DNA of 64,000 nucleotides from Antennarius striatus (lineage: Eukaryota; Chordata; Actinopteri; Lophiiformes; Antennariidae). The notes under the pieces are model-generated. The model was not told the DNA's origin. It saw nothing but the letters and a program-made list of their open reading frames with translations, and made no database searches. The stretch covers positions 23,058,501 to 23,122,500 of the forward strand of contig NC_090782.1 of the NCBI RefSeq assembly GCF_040054535.1, in the 5' to 3' direction. A program made the translations under genes and the position numbers. Positions 1-11,749 of this stretch are shown in pieces. Every line of letters begins with the position of its first letter. Within the stretch, counting starts at the first letter, position 1.

Positions 1-3000
1 TTCTACTAGTGTTGCTCCCAATTGAACTGGTAGGAGCTGAGGTGGTCATATCTGAAGTTGTGGTGCTTGGAACTGGAACTGTGGTAACCACAGTTGTGGT
101 CGTTGGGACCAGAGTATTGTGTATAATTGTGCTTGTTGGATCTCGAGTATTCATGGCTACAGTTGAGGTCTCACTGGCCACTTTAGTGGTTTCTGCACTA
201 TTAGTGGCTACTGCTGTAATCGCAGGAGTAAGAGCAGTGTCTGCATCTGTATATGTTCGACCTAAATTAGTTGTGGATGTACTTGTGGTAACAGGAGTCA
301 CAGTTGTTATTCCTGAAGTGGTAAGTTGTGTTATAGTGGCCACTTCTGTTGCTGGAGTGAGAGTGTTATCTGTAAGTGGAACGATTGTAGCTGGATTTGA
401 GGTGGATGGCATTTCAATGTTTGGAGCTAGACTTGATTCTGTATTTGTGCTGGCTTGACCCATGGTGGTGGGAGTTTGTGTTGATTTTGTGGTTGGAGCA
501 AGAGTGGTTTGGATGATTGTACCAGTTGGATTTGACATGGTGCTGGCTACAGTTGAGGTCAACGGAGTCACACTAGTGTGCTTTGCAGTCATATTGGCCA
601 CTAATGAGATCAGTGGTGCTGGAGTGGTTTCTGTCTTAGTGCTGGTTTGACCTAGAGTAGTGACGGCCACACTTGTGGTTTTTGCAGCTGTGGGGGTTGG
701 AGTTTGTGTTGTGGTGGCCACTGTTGTGGCTCCTGGAGTCAGATTGGATTCAGTAATTGTATTAATTGGGGTGAAAACTGAGTTGGGCACTGTTGATATT
801 GGTGGAGTTGAAATTTCTGTATTTGTGCTGATTTGAACTGGAGTACTGTCAGTTACACTTGTGGTTATAGGAGCTGTAGTTGTCTTGTCTGAAGTTTTAG
901 TGCCCGGAGCTAAAGTTGAGGGGATCACTGCCACCATTGTTTCAGCCAGAGGGGTTACTGTATTTCTGCTAATATGGACTAAAGTAGTGTTCACAGCACT
1001 TGTTTTTGTTGTATTTGAGGTTGTGCTGGATGACACTGTTGAGGGCACCACTGTTACTGTTTTTCCAGCCAAAGTGGTTTCTGTATTTGTGCTGGCTTGA
1101 CCCGGAGTAGAGCTAGCTGGACTTGTGATCATTGGGGCTACAGTTGCAATATTGGAATTTTTTGTGGATGGAGCGGAAATTGAGGGCACCAGTGTCATTG
1201 TTGTTTCAGCCAGAGTGATTTCAGTAATTGTGTTGGTCGTAGGTGGAGTTGAAGTGGCCTCTGTTTCAGTCATTGGTGCTGGAGGGAAGGTTTCTGTATT
1301 TGAGCTGGTTTGACCTGGAGTAGAGTGGGCTGTATTTGTGTTCATAAGAGCTGAAGTAGATGCTTCTGAAGTTGTGATTGTTACAGATGCAGGTGTGGTA
1401 ACCTCTGTTGCAGTCATGGGACCCCAATGGGTTTGTGTGATGGTGCCGGTTGGATTTGGAGTGGTGCTGGCTTCAGCTGAGGTCGTATGAGTCACACTGG
1501 TGGTTTCTGTAGATATGGTGGTCAATGTCTTGGTTGTTAGAGGAGTAATAGTGTCTGTATTTGTGTTGGAGAGAGCCGTACTGGTTCTGCCACCAGTGGA
1601 AGTGGTTGGAGCTGACGAGGTAATATCTAAAGTTGTGATTGTTGGATCTGGATTTATTGTGACCACTGCTACAGTTTTTGGAGTGGTTTCTGTATTTGTT
1701 TTGGTTTGACCTGAATTAGTGGTACCTGGACTTGTGGTCAGAGGAGCTACAGTTGTTTTATCTGATGTTGTGATGGCTGTAGATGGAATTGTGGTAGCTA
1801 TTGTTTCATGAATTGGAGGCAAATTGGTTTGTATGTCTGTAGTTGTTTGATTTGGAGTGGTGCTGGTGATAGTTGAGGTCATATGAGCCAGGGTGGTAGT
1901 TTCTCCAGCTAAATGGGACACTGTTGTGCTTGCTGTAGCTCTAATAGAGTCGGAATGTGTGCTGGATTGACCTTGAGTAACTGTGGCTGGACTTGTGGAC
2001 ATTGTGGTTGTTATTTCTGATGTTGTAAGTATTGGAATTGGAGTTAAGGTGGCCATTGCTCCAGTCATTGGAGTCAGAGTTGTGGAAAGACTTACACTGG
2101 TTTTGCCTCCAATTGAAGTGGTTGGAGCAAAAGGGGTGTCATCTATTGTGGTTGGAGCAAAAGATGTGGTGACGACCATTTTGGCTGTTGGAGCCAGAGT
2201 GGTATCTGTAATTGTACTAACTGGAGTTGGAGATGAGGTGGTCACAGTTGTTATTGTTGGAGCCAGAGTGGTTTCTGTATTTGTACTGGTTTGACCTGGA
2301 GTAGTGCTAGCTGGACTTGTGATCATTGGGGCTACAGTTGCAATTGTGGAAGTTTTGGTGGATGCATCTGAAGTCGAGGGGACCAGCGTTGCTGTTATTT
2401 CAGCCAGAGTGATTTCTGTAATTGTGCTGGTTGGAGGTAGAGCTGAAGTGGCCTCTGTTTCGGTCAATGGGGGTGGAGTCGTTTCTGTATTTGAGCTGGT
2501 TGAATCAACATTCCTTGGTGCTGAAGTGAAGGTTTCTGAAGTTTTGGTGGATGCATCTGAAGTTGAGGGTACCAGTGTTGCTATTATTTCAGCCAGAGTG
2601 ATTTCTGTAATTGTGCTGGTTGGAGGTAGAGCTGAAGTGGCCTCTGTTTCTGTCAGTGGGGGTGGAGTGGTTTCTGTATTTGAGCTGGTTTGACCTGGAG
2701 TAGAGTGTGCTGCATTTGTGGTCATAAGAGCTAGAGTTGTTGCGTCTGAAATTGTGATGGTTACAGGTGCAGATGTGGTAACCTCTGTTGCAGTCATTGG
2801 ACTCCGAGTGGTTTGTGTTATTGTGCTGGTTGGATTTGGAGTGGTGTTGACTGCAGCTGACGCCGTTTGAGACACGCTGGGGGTTTCTGTAGGTATGGTG
2901 GTCAATGTCTTAGTTGTTAGAGGAAGAGAAATGTCTGTAACTGTGCTGGATGAAGCCATACTGGTTGTTCTCCCAGTGGAAGTGGCTGGAGCTGTTGGGG

Positions 3001-4258
3001 AAATATCTGAAGTTGTGTTGGTTTGAGCAAAAAGTGGAATAGTGAGAGTGAATTCCTCCTTTGTGTTCATTTGGCCTCGCGTAGTGGTAGGTGGACTTGC
3101 GGTCAGAGGAGCTACAGTTAAATTATCTGACGTTGTGATGGCATTCATTCGGACCACACTTGGCTCCGTAATTCTTCTGGTTGAATCCACGGTCATTGTG
3201 ACCATCGCTGTGGTTGCTGGAGCTGGACTATCTTCTGTAGTGATAGATACACTTGAAGATGTGGTTGCTGTACCTTCAGATGAGGTCATAGTTATGTTTG
3301 ATCCTTAATTAACAAATAATATGACAGTAATTAATAAAACTAAACAAAGTGAGTAAAACCGCTAAATGATAAATTTATCTCATATGATGACTTTTACTAT
3401 AGAGCAATAAAACCATTACTTATTCTCTATTTGTAGTATATGTCAGTTCTGTATTAGAATATAAAATGTATCCAATTGTTAAAACAACAATCGAAAAAAT
3501 CAGAAACCTCTTTCTGTTCTGTAACCATGAGGCTTTGCTTGCTTTGTGTTTGGTGCTATTGTCTCGCTCAGAGATGGCTGGCAGGTTGAAGTGCATCAGT
3601 TTTCTATCTGTGATTTGTTATGATCTTCAGGTATATGAATGTGTTTTTTTCAATGTTAACATCAATCTAAACATTTCCTGCAATTATATAACTGATATTG
3701 CTTCAGAGCAATAATGTAATTATTTTTTCCACATTGTAGTTGAGTTTTAAGATGTGAAACAGTGGAACCTGATGCTGTCTGCAAACTGATTCCTGTTAAT
3801 GCTCCCATTTATGATTGAAACATGAAATTAATGAATGAAGGAAACATCATTCTGGCAGTCAGTGTCAGTTTGAAATTTACACCATTAATGAGCCACATCA
3901 ATCATGTTTAAAATTAATCCTCATCTATTTTTAAGGTCATAGATAACCATTTTTAGTCCAACATTTGTTTTGTATTGATTGGAGGAAATTTAATACTTGA
4001 AAATAATGTTATTTTGTTGCACTAGATGAATAGCAGAGGGTAATATTTGGTCAATATCAAATGTAAAACTACTGTTTACCTTCAGAGTACTGTTCCATTT
4101 TAGTTTGACATTATTAGACACTTGAGAAAGTAAAATATAAACAAGGAAAGCCATCAAAACCTTTCTTGTGAAGAATCTTGCAATTAAGTTTTACCTTGAA
4201 CAGAGGATGAATGTAAATATCCCATCAAAAATATCCAATAAACAGCCATCTTCTCCAT
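1..4258 (-). CDS. Mucin-like Thr/Ser/Pro-rich secreted or surface protein, 5' part (3' end outside window)
   Basis: Two exons are read on the minus strand. Exon 1 is 4258-4195: an ATG at 4258-4256, then a hydrophobic signal peptide beginning MEKMAVYWIFLMGYLHSSS, ending CAAG before the donor gtaaaa. Exon 2 starts at 3303 after ttaattaag; its first two bases complete the split Gly codon, so the phases agree. From there the frame has no TAA, TAG or TGA down to base 2, about 1,100 codons, and it leaves the window open. The composition is dominated by Thr with Ser, Pro, Val and Ala, as in mucin PTS domains; an early N-I-T sequon follows the signal peptide. A phrase like GQTSTNTE recurs. No Cys-rich, SEA, VWD or transmembrane part is in view, so membrane-bound versus secreted cannot be decided. 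I do not recognise the family member. It is divergent from ttc14. The alternative, low-complexity noncoding repeat, is unlikely given the long open frame and matching signal-peptide exon. Confidence 0.72.
2..3303 (-). repeat. Imperfect coding repeats of the mucin-like exon with higher-order duplication
   Basis: Gly-Gln marks (ttgacc on the + strand, in frame) recur near 455, 647, 1097, 1310, 1706, 1967, 2291 and 2690, at irregular spacings of about 190-400 bp. A larger duplication is visible: 1097-1310 closely matches 2291-2515, part of it is repeated again at 2515-2690, and 1310-1700 matches 2690-3010. This is what unequal crossing-over in a mucin array would give. The repeat units are diverged, not a clean satellite. 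Confidence 0.7.
3304..4194 (-). other. Intron 1 of the mucin-like gene
   Basis: AT-rich intron between the signal-peptide exon and the Thr-rich exon. The minus-strand donor is CAAG|gtaaaa at 4195/4194 and the acceptor is ttaattaag|GA at 3304/3303. An in-frame TAA lies at 3307-3305 just before the exon, which supports the acceptor as the true boundary. Nothing else is recognised inside it. Confidence 0.65.
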
Positions 4259-4363
4259 GAAAAACTGGTGTTACTTGTCAGTAGTCCAGCCACAGATAAC
4301 GTTTGTCTGAGATTGTACATTCCATTCAGGGTTTTTTTTTTTGGAAATTACTCCTCCCTCGGC

Positions 4364-4369
4364 TTTAAA
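4364..4369 (-). promoter_or_regulatory. TATA-like box upstream of the mucin-like gene
   Basis: TTTAAA on the minus strand, about 105 bp upstream of the proposed ATG at 4258. The distance fits a TSS near 4335 with a short 5' UTR. Motif match and spacing only. Confidence 0.3.
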
Positions 4370-5181
4370 GGGAGTAACAAGGCTCTGGTGAGACTGGGCA
4401 CCGTCATATAACCTGAAAAACTAGGTTGGTCAAAGTCACAGATGTATACAAAATACATGGCACTAAAACCATATCATAAAGCACATGGTAGATATAGCAA
4501 TGGCTGGATGTACGATAAACCCATTCGCTTACTGGCTGTCAGGAGTCCAACTTGAGCCTGTGAGACATGTAAAAAAAAAAATGAACATGTTTGCACAACA
4601 ATGCTTCATTGTCGTACTGGAAAAATCTTACATGCCATTTCTGTCAAATGGGATTCTGTTAGGTAAAATTACAAAGAACCTTCATCAAGTTTGGAACAAG
4701 TTTTGTTTCAGGTGACTTATTCATTAAGTACAGTTCCTATTCGCTGGTTTCATTTTTGTTGACTCTATTCTACATTATTTGTTTTTAACTCACTACTAAA
4801 GTGAACTGAGGTTAGGTGATTGCACACATTTTATTTTCCAGATATCTTGAATTTTGTTTTGACGTAGCCTCAAAACAATTTTCTGTTGTTCAGGTTCAAG
4901 TGACAATAGCTGTTGTGGAGGTGTGTGATACCTGAGTGATCTGTAGTTACTGTTGTCACTGCTTTGCTTGAATCAACAAGATGAAAACTGTAAGCTCAAC
5001 AAATAAAAATTAAATAAAATTTAACAAGGGTCTTGTGCAACCATTGGTTGTCGGTCCAATGACTTGGAAAAGGTTTTCTCTCCCTGAGCATTTATTCTTG
5101 TAAGTCAGTGCAAACTGATAATACAGTAATATTGAAATATATTCATTCATGAAGCATTTCTCAAAAGACAGTGGCAAAGTG

Positions 5182-5255
5182 TTTTACAGAATAAAACACT
5201 TCATGTTTATTCTGTAAAATGTTTTATAAATGTGAAATATTTTATATTTCACATT
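5182..5255. repeat. Two adjacent perfect inverted repeats
   Basis: First hairpin: arms TTTTACAGAATAAA at 5182-5195 and its exact reverse complement at 5206-5219, with a 10-nt loop. Second: arms AATGTGAAATA at 5229-5239 and its exact reverse complement at 5245-5255, with a 5-nt loop. Both are AT-rich. They may be remnants of a foldback or MITE-type element, or cruciform-forming DNA; no target-site duplication was identified. Confidence 0.6.
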
Positions 5256-5540
5256 CAGAAAAATGTAAATATATAAAAAAAAATTAAAAACACAAAAAAC
5301 TTGGAAAACCTGAGTGAATTCCTGCCTTTAAGAGCTCATGTATCTTCTTTCTTTTTAAATGTTTACAACTTCAAAAGTAGAAAAAAACTATTGAACTTGA
5401 TTGTTGTTTATTCTTTAATTGCTTTAAAACGACCACATATTTAATGACTGTTTTAAAACGCATTTCACAGACGCAAATAGTATTTCGTACACGGAAGAGG
5501 AGCAGACGAGCAAAAATCAGCCTTCAGTTCCTAGATGTGT

Positions 5541-6042
5541 TTCACCGGACCTTTTAAGTGTAACACATCTTGCGCATGCGTACTCGTCCATATGTGTTAT
5601 TCTCGGAGTGTGAGTAACGCTAACAGGTTGAGTTTGCAGCCAAAGCGCAGTTTTGCGCATGTTAAACGATAGTTGTGTATTGCGAAATCAATTAAATTCA
5701 CAGATTTAAAATAATAAGAACTATTGCGAGTTTTTAAAGATTAGCCAACATTATCATGACGAACCAGTGTTAGCTAGCTAGCTAGCTAGCTAAAAATGCA
5801 TTGCTAACAACGTCACATCCATACTACCTTATTTATGATTCAGTTTTCTAAATAATCCAATGTTTTACGACTCGATACACAACTCTGACAGATTGAAGTG
5901 CCTCCTAGAGAGAAATTAAATTGTCTCTACAACAAGGAAAATGTCACATTTGTTAAATTTGGGCTAGCTTGAGCTAACCTATGGCTTCAACAGGCTGCTC
6001 CAGATATACCTCGTGTTGTGATGTGACTGTAGTCCTCTGAAA
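5541..6042 (+). promoter_or_regulatory. ttc14: ttc14 promoter / 5' UTR region with NRF1 motif
   Basis: The region holds a perfect NRF1-type palindrome TGCGCATGCG at 5571-5580 and a second half-like site, TGCGCATG, near 5654, typical of TATA-less housekeeping promoters. A (GCTA)n run lies at 5772-5792. The ttc14 ATG follows at 6043. The TSS is not determinable by eye. Confidence 0.45.
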
Positions 6043-9000
6043 ATGGACAGAGATTTGTTGAGGCAGTGTCTGGCCTATCACGGAGAACCATTACTCAACA
6101 AACTGAATTGTGAGCAGACAGAAAACCCAGACTTCCAGGCTGTGGTGTCGGATTTGGGCAAGACCACGTATGAGAGGTAAGTGTGCAAGGTCTGATGTCA
6201 GCTTTCACAAGTTCACAAGCCTCCCCCATCCACTCTTGTTACCCCTTAACTATTTAAAAAATTGGTATGCATTGGAGTTGGCAATGAATTTCTGCAAGAA
6301 CTCAGCGTTTTCCTCTCCTTCATTTTTTTGAAATGTGTGTTTTTTGAGTAGTAATGGTGATGGACGTGGGAACCCGCTGGTAGAGCAGTTCATCGCCAGG
6401 AAGGCTGATATCCTGTTCTGTCCGACATGGAAAACTGCCACCCATCAAGAAGAGGACTACGAGGAGGAGGAAGAGGCGGCAGGTTTGTGTGGATTCAGTC
6501 TCACCTCTGGTTCTGTTCACAGCAAACTCTGAAAAATATTCCTTTTGTAAAGATTTCTATCGATCTTGAGCCACTTCTACATCTACTTCTGTCAAAGTTT
6601 GTTAAAATAGAAAAACATGTTGATTCTGACAGATGGTGGTGTGTGATTTGCAGCTTAACGTCTGTGGTGTCAGTGTATACAGTTCGTGTTGAAGGCAGTG
6701 AAATGCATCTTTGCTTTCCCAGAGCCTTGTGCCGTCATGCCGCCGTTGGAGTTATTCATGGAGGTGTCTTTCGAGGAAAGAAGAGCCATGCTGTACAGGG
6801 ACTTGGAAAGAGGAGATATTGTGGTGGGAAGGATCAACAACATACGAGAATACGGTTTCTTTCTCACTCTGCTTTGCACGGCAGTTGGACTAAAGAGAGA
6901 CATAGAAGACCTGGAGCTGTCGGTAAGTCGACCAGCTAAATCTGTTGGATGTTCTTCAACTACGTTGGATCAGATCAAAACCAATGAGACACCTACCGTT
7001 AATGTAAAAACATTTGTATGCATTGCATAACTTGGTTTTTTTTTTTATTTGTCACAACCGCCTGCCTGATGGATCAAAACAAAACGTGTGAACGCCGTCC
7101 ACATTTTCAAACAATTGTGTGACACATACAGAAACACGTACATCAGTTTTCCTGCAGTTTCATGTGACAACCATTTAGTTTGTGACCTCTTAGCGGCTAG
7201 CTCGCTACCCGATACCATCCTTCCCCTTTCCAACTGTTTCCTGACTTTACACAGCTATTGTTTAACAACGGCTCAAGTGTCCCCCCCCAAAAAATTAAAT
7301 GTTATTAAATCTTAATTTTCCTTTTCTTTTGTATGCACAGGCTCTGTGTCATATCAAAGAAATTCCCTCCACTGGCAGCCATGATGATCCTCTGTCCTAC
7401 TACCAGATCGGGGACTTTATCAGAGGTTAGTGTCTGTTGGATTTGTCTGTAACACCCAAACTTCTTTGGAGGTTTTTTGAGTTTATGCTTTGGTAGCTTC
7501 TCACTCGCGCAGCTTCTATTATTTCAGCTACATCAGAGGCACCGATGCAAATAAACAAAGCTACGTGTGTTTTTATCGCTACAGAGTTCATTATCATCAG
7601 ACATGATGCTACGTCATGAAATGAGTTCTACTGTTTGGCTTGTTCTTGTCATGACGGAGGTTAAAATCATTTCATGTCAGACCTTTTCAGATGAATTAAG
7701 GCCTTCCTCGTTGTATTGCAAAGAACCGTGCAGTGTTTTGTTAACTGATTTGGTTTCAAAGTCAGGTATGAATCTTGCATTGTTCTGTAATCACACACTG
7801 TGACCAATGCACAACCGTTTAGTTTGGTAGTTGTTTTTGCTCTCCCTCTGTACGATACCAGTTTCTAACTTGGTAGCTGGACATGTGAATGATGATTGTG
7901 GCTAATTAATGTTGCACATCGATTATTTTTTTATTTATTCTTGTTTTTTCATCTCCCATCTTCTGTACATTCTCCTTTTATAGCTGCAGTGAAAGATATT
8001 GACCGTTACCAGGAGAAAATCACAGTTTCCCTCCTGCAGGCTTCTGTTTCTCCCAGACTGCAACACGTCAAACTGGGAGTCGTTGCCCGGGAGGAGCTTC
8101 CTGTCCATTACAGGTAAGTACACAATGTGACATGACAACACACTCAACAAAGGTGTGTTTAAACACACAACATGTGAAAAGAATGAATAATGAATGGCAG
8201 CAGTGTTTCTCTGTCAGCTACATATTCAGCTGATTTCATTTTTGACTGAAAAGAAAGTAAAGACATCCTCTCCTCTCCTCTTAGTCGTAGCGTTCGCGCA
8301 GCCGCAGACTCCAGCGAGACATACGAGCGGATACTGATGGGTTGCCATGGTTACCACAACCCTTCTGTAGTGGACTACCTGCTGGATAAGGTGGGAATTA
8401 GCGACACCCGCCCACCCTCGGCAATGAGAGGACTACAAAGGTAAAGACATCAGCAGACGCTTCACTGGAAGAACATTTGTGGTCTAATCAGGAGTGTAGG
8501 GATCGATCGGGGATCGCAAGAAGTCTTCTATCATCTAGTCAACAATTCTTTTATTTCCTTGATCGTCTGTTTGAGGTTTAGTGAAAACAAATTTAAGTCT
8601 GCACTGTTTTGTTTGACGCACGGAAGGCATTTGAAAACCAAACGACAAACCGTGAAACACAGAATTATGGGAGGGTTTTAGTTTTAGAATTGATTTTAGT
8701 CTCTGTTAGCTCAGTGTTTTTCATCACTTTAATATCTATCATCATCTTTTCTCCACAGTAAACTTTTCCAAGAGGAGGATTTTGCCTCCGTGATCAGGAA
8801 GAAACAGTCTGCATCGTGGGCCTTGAAGTGGTAAAAATAAAATTTAAACTTTGACCTCAGAGAGTTTCAAATCATCCTGATTCACCTTCAGCGTCTCTTT
8901 GTTCACTGTTTCTGACATCACTGACATCACCTCGTCTGTCTGCGGTCTCTTAGTGTCCGTGCAGGCGTGGACCACTTCAAACATGGCCGACACGTGGAAG

Positions 9001-9438
9001 CCATGAATGAATACAACAAGGCCTTGGATATCGACACTAATAACGTGGAAGCTCTGGTGGCACGAGGAGCTCTGTGAGTGTCCTGTTACCCAACCTGCTA
9101 ACGGGGTTTTTTGTTTCTTCAGTTTCTCTTCCACCTTAGACTTTGCAATCCTCCCTAATGCATCTCCAGTGATCGGATTCTCTCTGCGTCTCTGATTTTA
9201 ACTCACAGGTACGCTAACAAAGGTAGCATTGTGAAAGCTATAACGGACTTTGAGCTGGCTCTGGAGAACTGTCCAGATCACCGCAACGCCAAGAAGTATC
9301 TGTGCCAGACGCTGGTGGAGCGAGGAAAGCAGTGAGCAGCAGAGCCTTTGATATTCAGTGATACAGCTGTGAAATTCATTACATCTGGTACTGATCTGTG
9401 TGTGTTTGTTTGTGTGTGTGTGTGTGTGCGTGTGTGTG

Positions 9439-9491
<53 letters not shown>

Positions 9492-9626
9492 CTAGGCTGG
9501 AAGAACAGGAGAAACTTGTGACAGCGGAGGGTTTGTACAGAAGAGCTCTGTCTCTCGATGATTTGAACCTGGAGGCGCAGGAAGCTCTTCACAAGATCAC
9601 AGAAACGATACAGGTGAGGAGCCACA

Positions 9627-9659
<33 letters not shown>

Positions 9660-11749
9660 TGGAGTCAGCGGGGATGAAGCCTTATTTGTTTTTGAACTTT
9701 GATATTAAACTAGTCTGTGGTTTGTAATACTGATGAAGTGTTTTCGTGTGTGTGTGTGTCTGCGACCCTGCGACGCTGCCCTTTGACCCTCCGACTGCCA
9801 CGGTCTTGTCACCTGCTCTGTGGGGGGGGTGAAAAAAATAAACTGCACCCTGACGACGACTCCTCCCCTGGACGCTGTGGTGCGTTGTGTCCCTGGTATC
9901 ACTACGGTAACGTTGAACCCTTCTCTATGTCGATGGGGAACAAACACTCTCTCTTTCCTCTGCATATCCATCCGTACCTCTGTCCATCTATCCTGTTGCT
10001 ATGCCAACCACGTCCTTCTTGCATTACGCCACTTCTTTGGTGAATAAATCGCTTTCTGCTTTTTCTTCGATCATTTTGTCATTGGTGTTATTTTGTTGTG
10101 ACGCCCTTCTCATGCCTTCGGCTTCCCAAACCCCCCCTGCATACGTTTTTAATTTAACACGAATGACTGAATCGATGAACCAACGCCTCGGGTCTTTGGC
10201 CTTTTATGTGTTTGAATGTCTCTGTGGACTTTTTGCCTGCCAATATCACGTCTTGCCTCGCCTCGCCTGACTAACGTAAAGAAATCGATTCGCCTGCGAG
10301 AAGAGGCGCTGGCGAAGGAGCAGGTGAAAGCTTCCAGCAGCCAGACCAGCGCCGACAAATTGCGTAAGATCTTAAAAGAAGAGAAGAGGTGAGTTTGCTC
10401 TGATCTTTTCAAGGTTAAATTCAGACTCGCCCCCATAACGATGGAAAATCGGGAGGGGGTGACATTTTGCAGTCGGAAAAGCATTCTGGAGCCACAGTGA
10501 AACAGTGCTTTAGCATTTCCGAGATCAGCTGATGCACGGTAACGTGTGCAAAAAAGCTGTAGATCCGATGGAGACGGATCTAAGATTTGCATTGATTCCA
10601 GGTTCTTGTTGAAAATGTGAAAATTCTGCAACACTGTTTCGCTGTGATGCTTTCAAGATGTTTTGTCCACAAAGTCATTTTTTACCTGAGTTTAGAAGAT
10701 AAAACCGGAGTTATTCAAAAAATGATCATCTCAGAATGTCAGCATCAAAATCTTCAGTAAATGTCTCTTGCAGGATGAAGAAAAAACGCAAGAGGTCGGC
10801 CTCTTCCTCTTCGTCATCCTCTGCTTCCTCCAGGAGGAGCTACTCCTCCTCGTCCTCTTCCTCCTCTCGCAGGAGATCGAAAAAGAAGAAAAAGAAGAAG
10901 AGGGGAAGTAAGCACCATCGCAGGATCTCCTCACGGGAGAGCAGGAGGAGTAAGGAGGGTAAGAGCGAGAGAGACAGGAAGGAGGAAGAGGAGGAGGAGG
11001 AGGAGTGGTGTCCTGCACCTCCCAACACCTCTGCCACCTTTCTCAATCAGAAAGGAGTCCTGGCGTTTGGAGAGAGTGATGAGTATGAGGCAGAGGAGAA
11101 GGATGCTGATGAGAGAAGGATCAGTCGGCTCTATTCTCTGTCAGCAGCTTCAAATGACGAGGATTCGGACTCGTCACGCAGGGTGAGGAGGAAGAGGAGG
11201 GACAGCGAGGGGAAGCAGGGGAGGAGACGCGACAACAGTGTGAGCAGAAGCCCTGAAAGAGGGGAGAGGAGTGGAGAAAGGAAGGAGAAAAGCAGGGAGA
11301 GAGGGAAGGAGGACAGCAGGAGGTGGAGAGTAGACGAGCAAAGGAGGAGGAAAGTGTCTTCCTCCTCCACAGAGTCGGAGTATTCACGGAAATCTAGTAT
11401 CAAATCTGAATATTTGGGGAACTCCGGCTCTGCATCCAAACATTCAGAGGGTAGGATGAGACACGACTCCTTTAGGAGGAACTCCTTTGAGGGCAGCAGG
11501 TACGAGAGGAGAGGCCAGGAGGAGAATCAGAGGGAAGGAGAAGCAAAAGGAGAGGAGTGGGGGAAAGGGAAAGCAGAGGAAGAGAGCAGGTCAGAGGGAG
11601 GAAACCCGTGCGGAGCTCAGGAGCAGAGGGGTCTGACCTCCACGCCAGGAGGAGGAGGAGGAGCTAAAAAAAACCTCCCTACCAACTTGTTGGACATTTT
11701 TAATCAGATCGCCCAGTTTGAGAAGGAGAAGGGAGTCAGGCCAAAATGA
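6043..11749 (+). CDS. ttc14: Tetratricopeptide repeat protein 14 (12 coding exons)
   Basis: Exons: 6043-6176, 6352-6482, 6723-6922, 7341-7425, 7984-8113, 8285-8440, 8759-8830, 8954-9073, 9209-9331, 9496-9613, 10282-10388, 10774-11749; 2,352 nt, 783 residues, close to human TTC14 (about 770). All introns are GT-AG and all phases join. The N-terminus [18 protein letters not shown] matches the family. Residues about 119-205 form an S1 RNA-binding domain ([18 protein letters not shown] onward). Residues about 304-420 carry TPR motifs (exons 8-10). The last exon encodes a Ser/Arg/Lys/Glu-rich tail with RS-like and poly-Glu runs, ending in GVRPK. The conserved phrase PANTSA-type (here [12 protein letters not shown]) lies within the tail. 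The S1, TPR and RS-like parts suggest a nuclear RNA-associated protein; its exact role is poorly known. Open frame before 10774 in the last exon is intronic, not an alternative start. Confidence 0.95.
9396..9489. repeat. (TG)n microsatellite abutting ttc14 exon 10 acceptor
   Basis: TG dinucleotides with a few interruptions run to base 9489, followed by atctag and exon 10 at 9496. The array fills the place of a normal polypyrimidine tract. Confidence 0.95.
9627..9655. repeat. (AC)n microsatellite in ttc14 intron 10
   Basis: About 14 AC units that begin roughly 14 bp after the exon 10 donor at 9613. Confidence 0.9.

Larger units (their letters stand above)
4259..5540. other. AT-rich intergenic DNA between the mucin-like gene and ttc14
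   Basis: No coding exon recognised. It contains the TATA-like box at 4364-4369 and a pair of hairpins at 5182-5255. Short open frames here show no codon bias or family resemblance. Confidence 0.6.

Noticed and set aside
9..3308. Series of + strand Val-rich open frames (up to 149 codons)
   Set aside because: They are the complement of the minus-strand Thr-rich exon: Thr/Pro codons read backwards give Val/Gly/Trp. They are broken by stops at each repeat, while the minus frame is unbroken.
3526..3585. Signal-peptide-like start MRLCLLCVWCYCLAQ on the + strand
   Set aside because: It lies in the intron of the opposite-strand mucin-like gene, stops after 20 codons, and has only a poor donor; probably chance.
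10736..10773. Upstream extension of the last ttc14 exon as a separate 337-codon gene start
   Set aside because: The ATG at 10736 is in intron 11; the cag at 10771-10773 is the acceptor and the protein joins in phase from exon 11.
10731..11439. Minus-strand Ser/Pro-rich frames opposite the ttc14 tail
   Set aside because: Antisense shadows of Arg/Glu/Ser codons in the RS/KE-rich exon.
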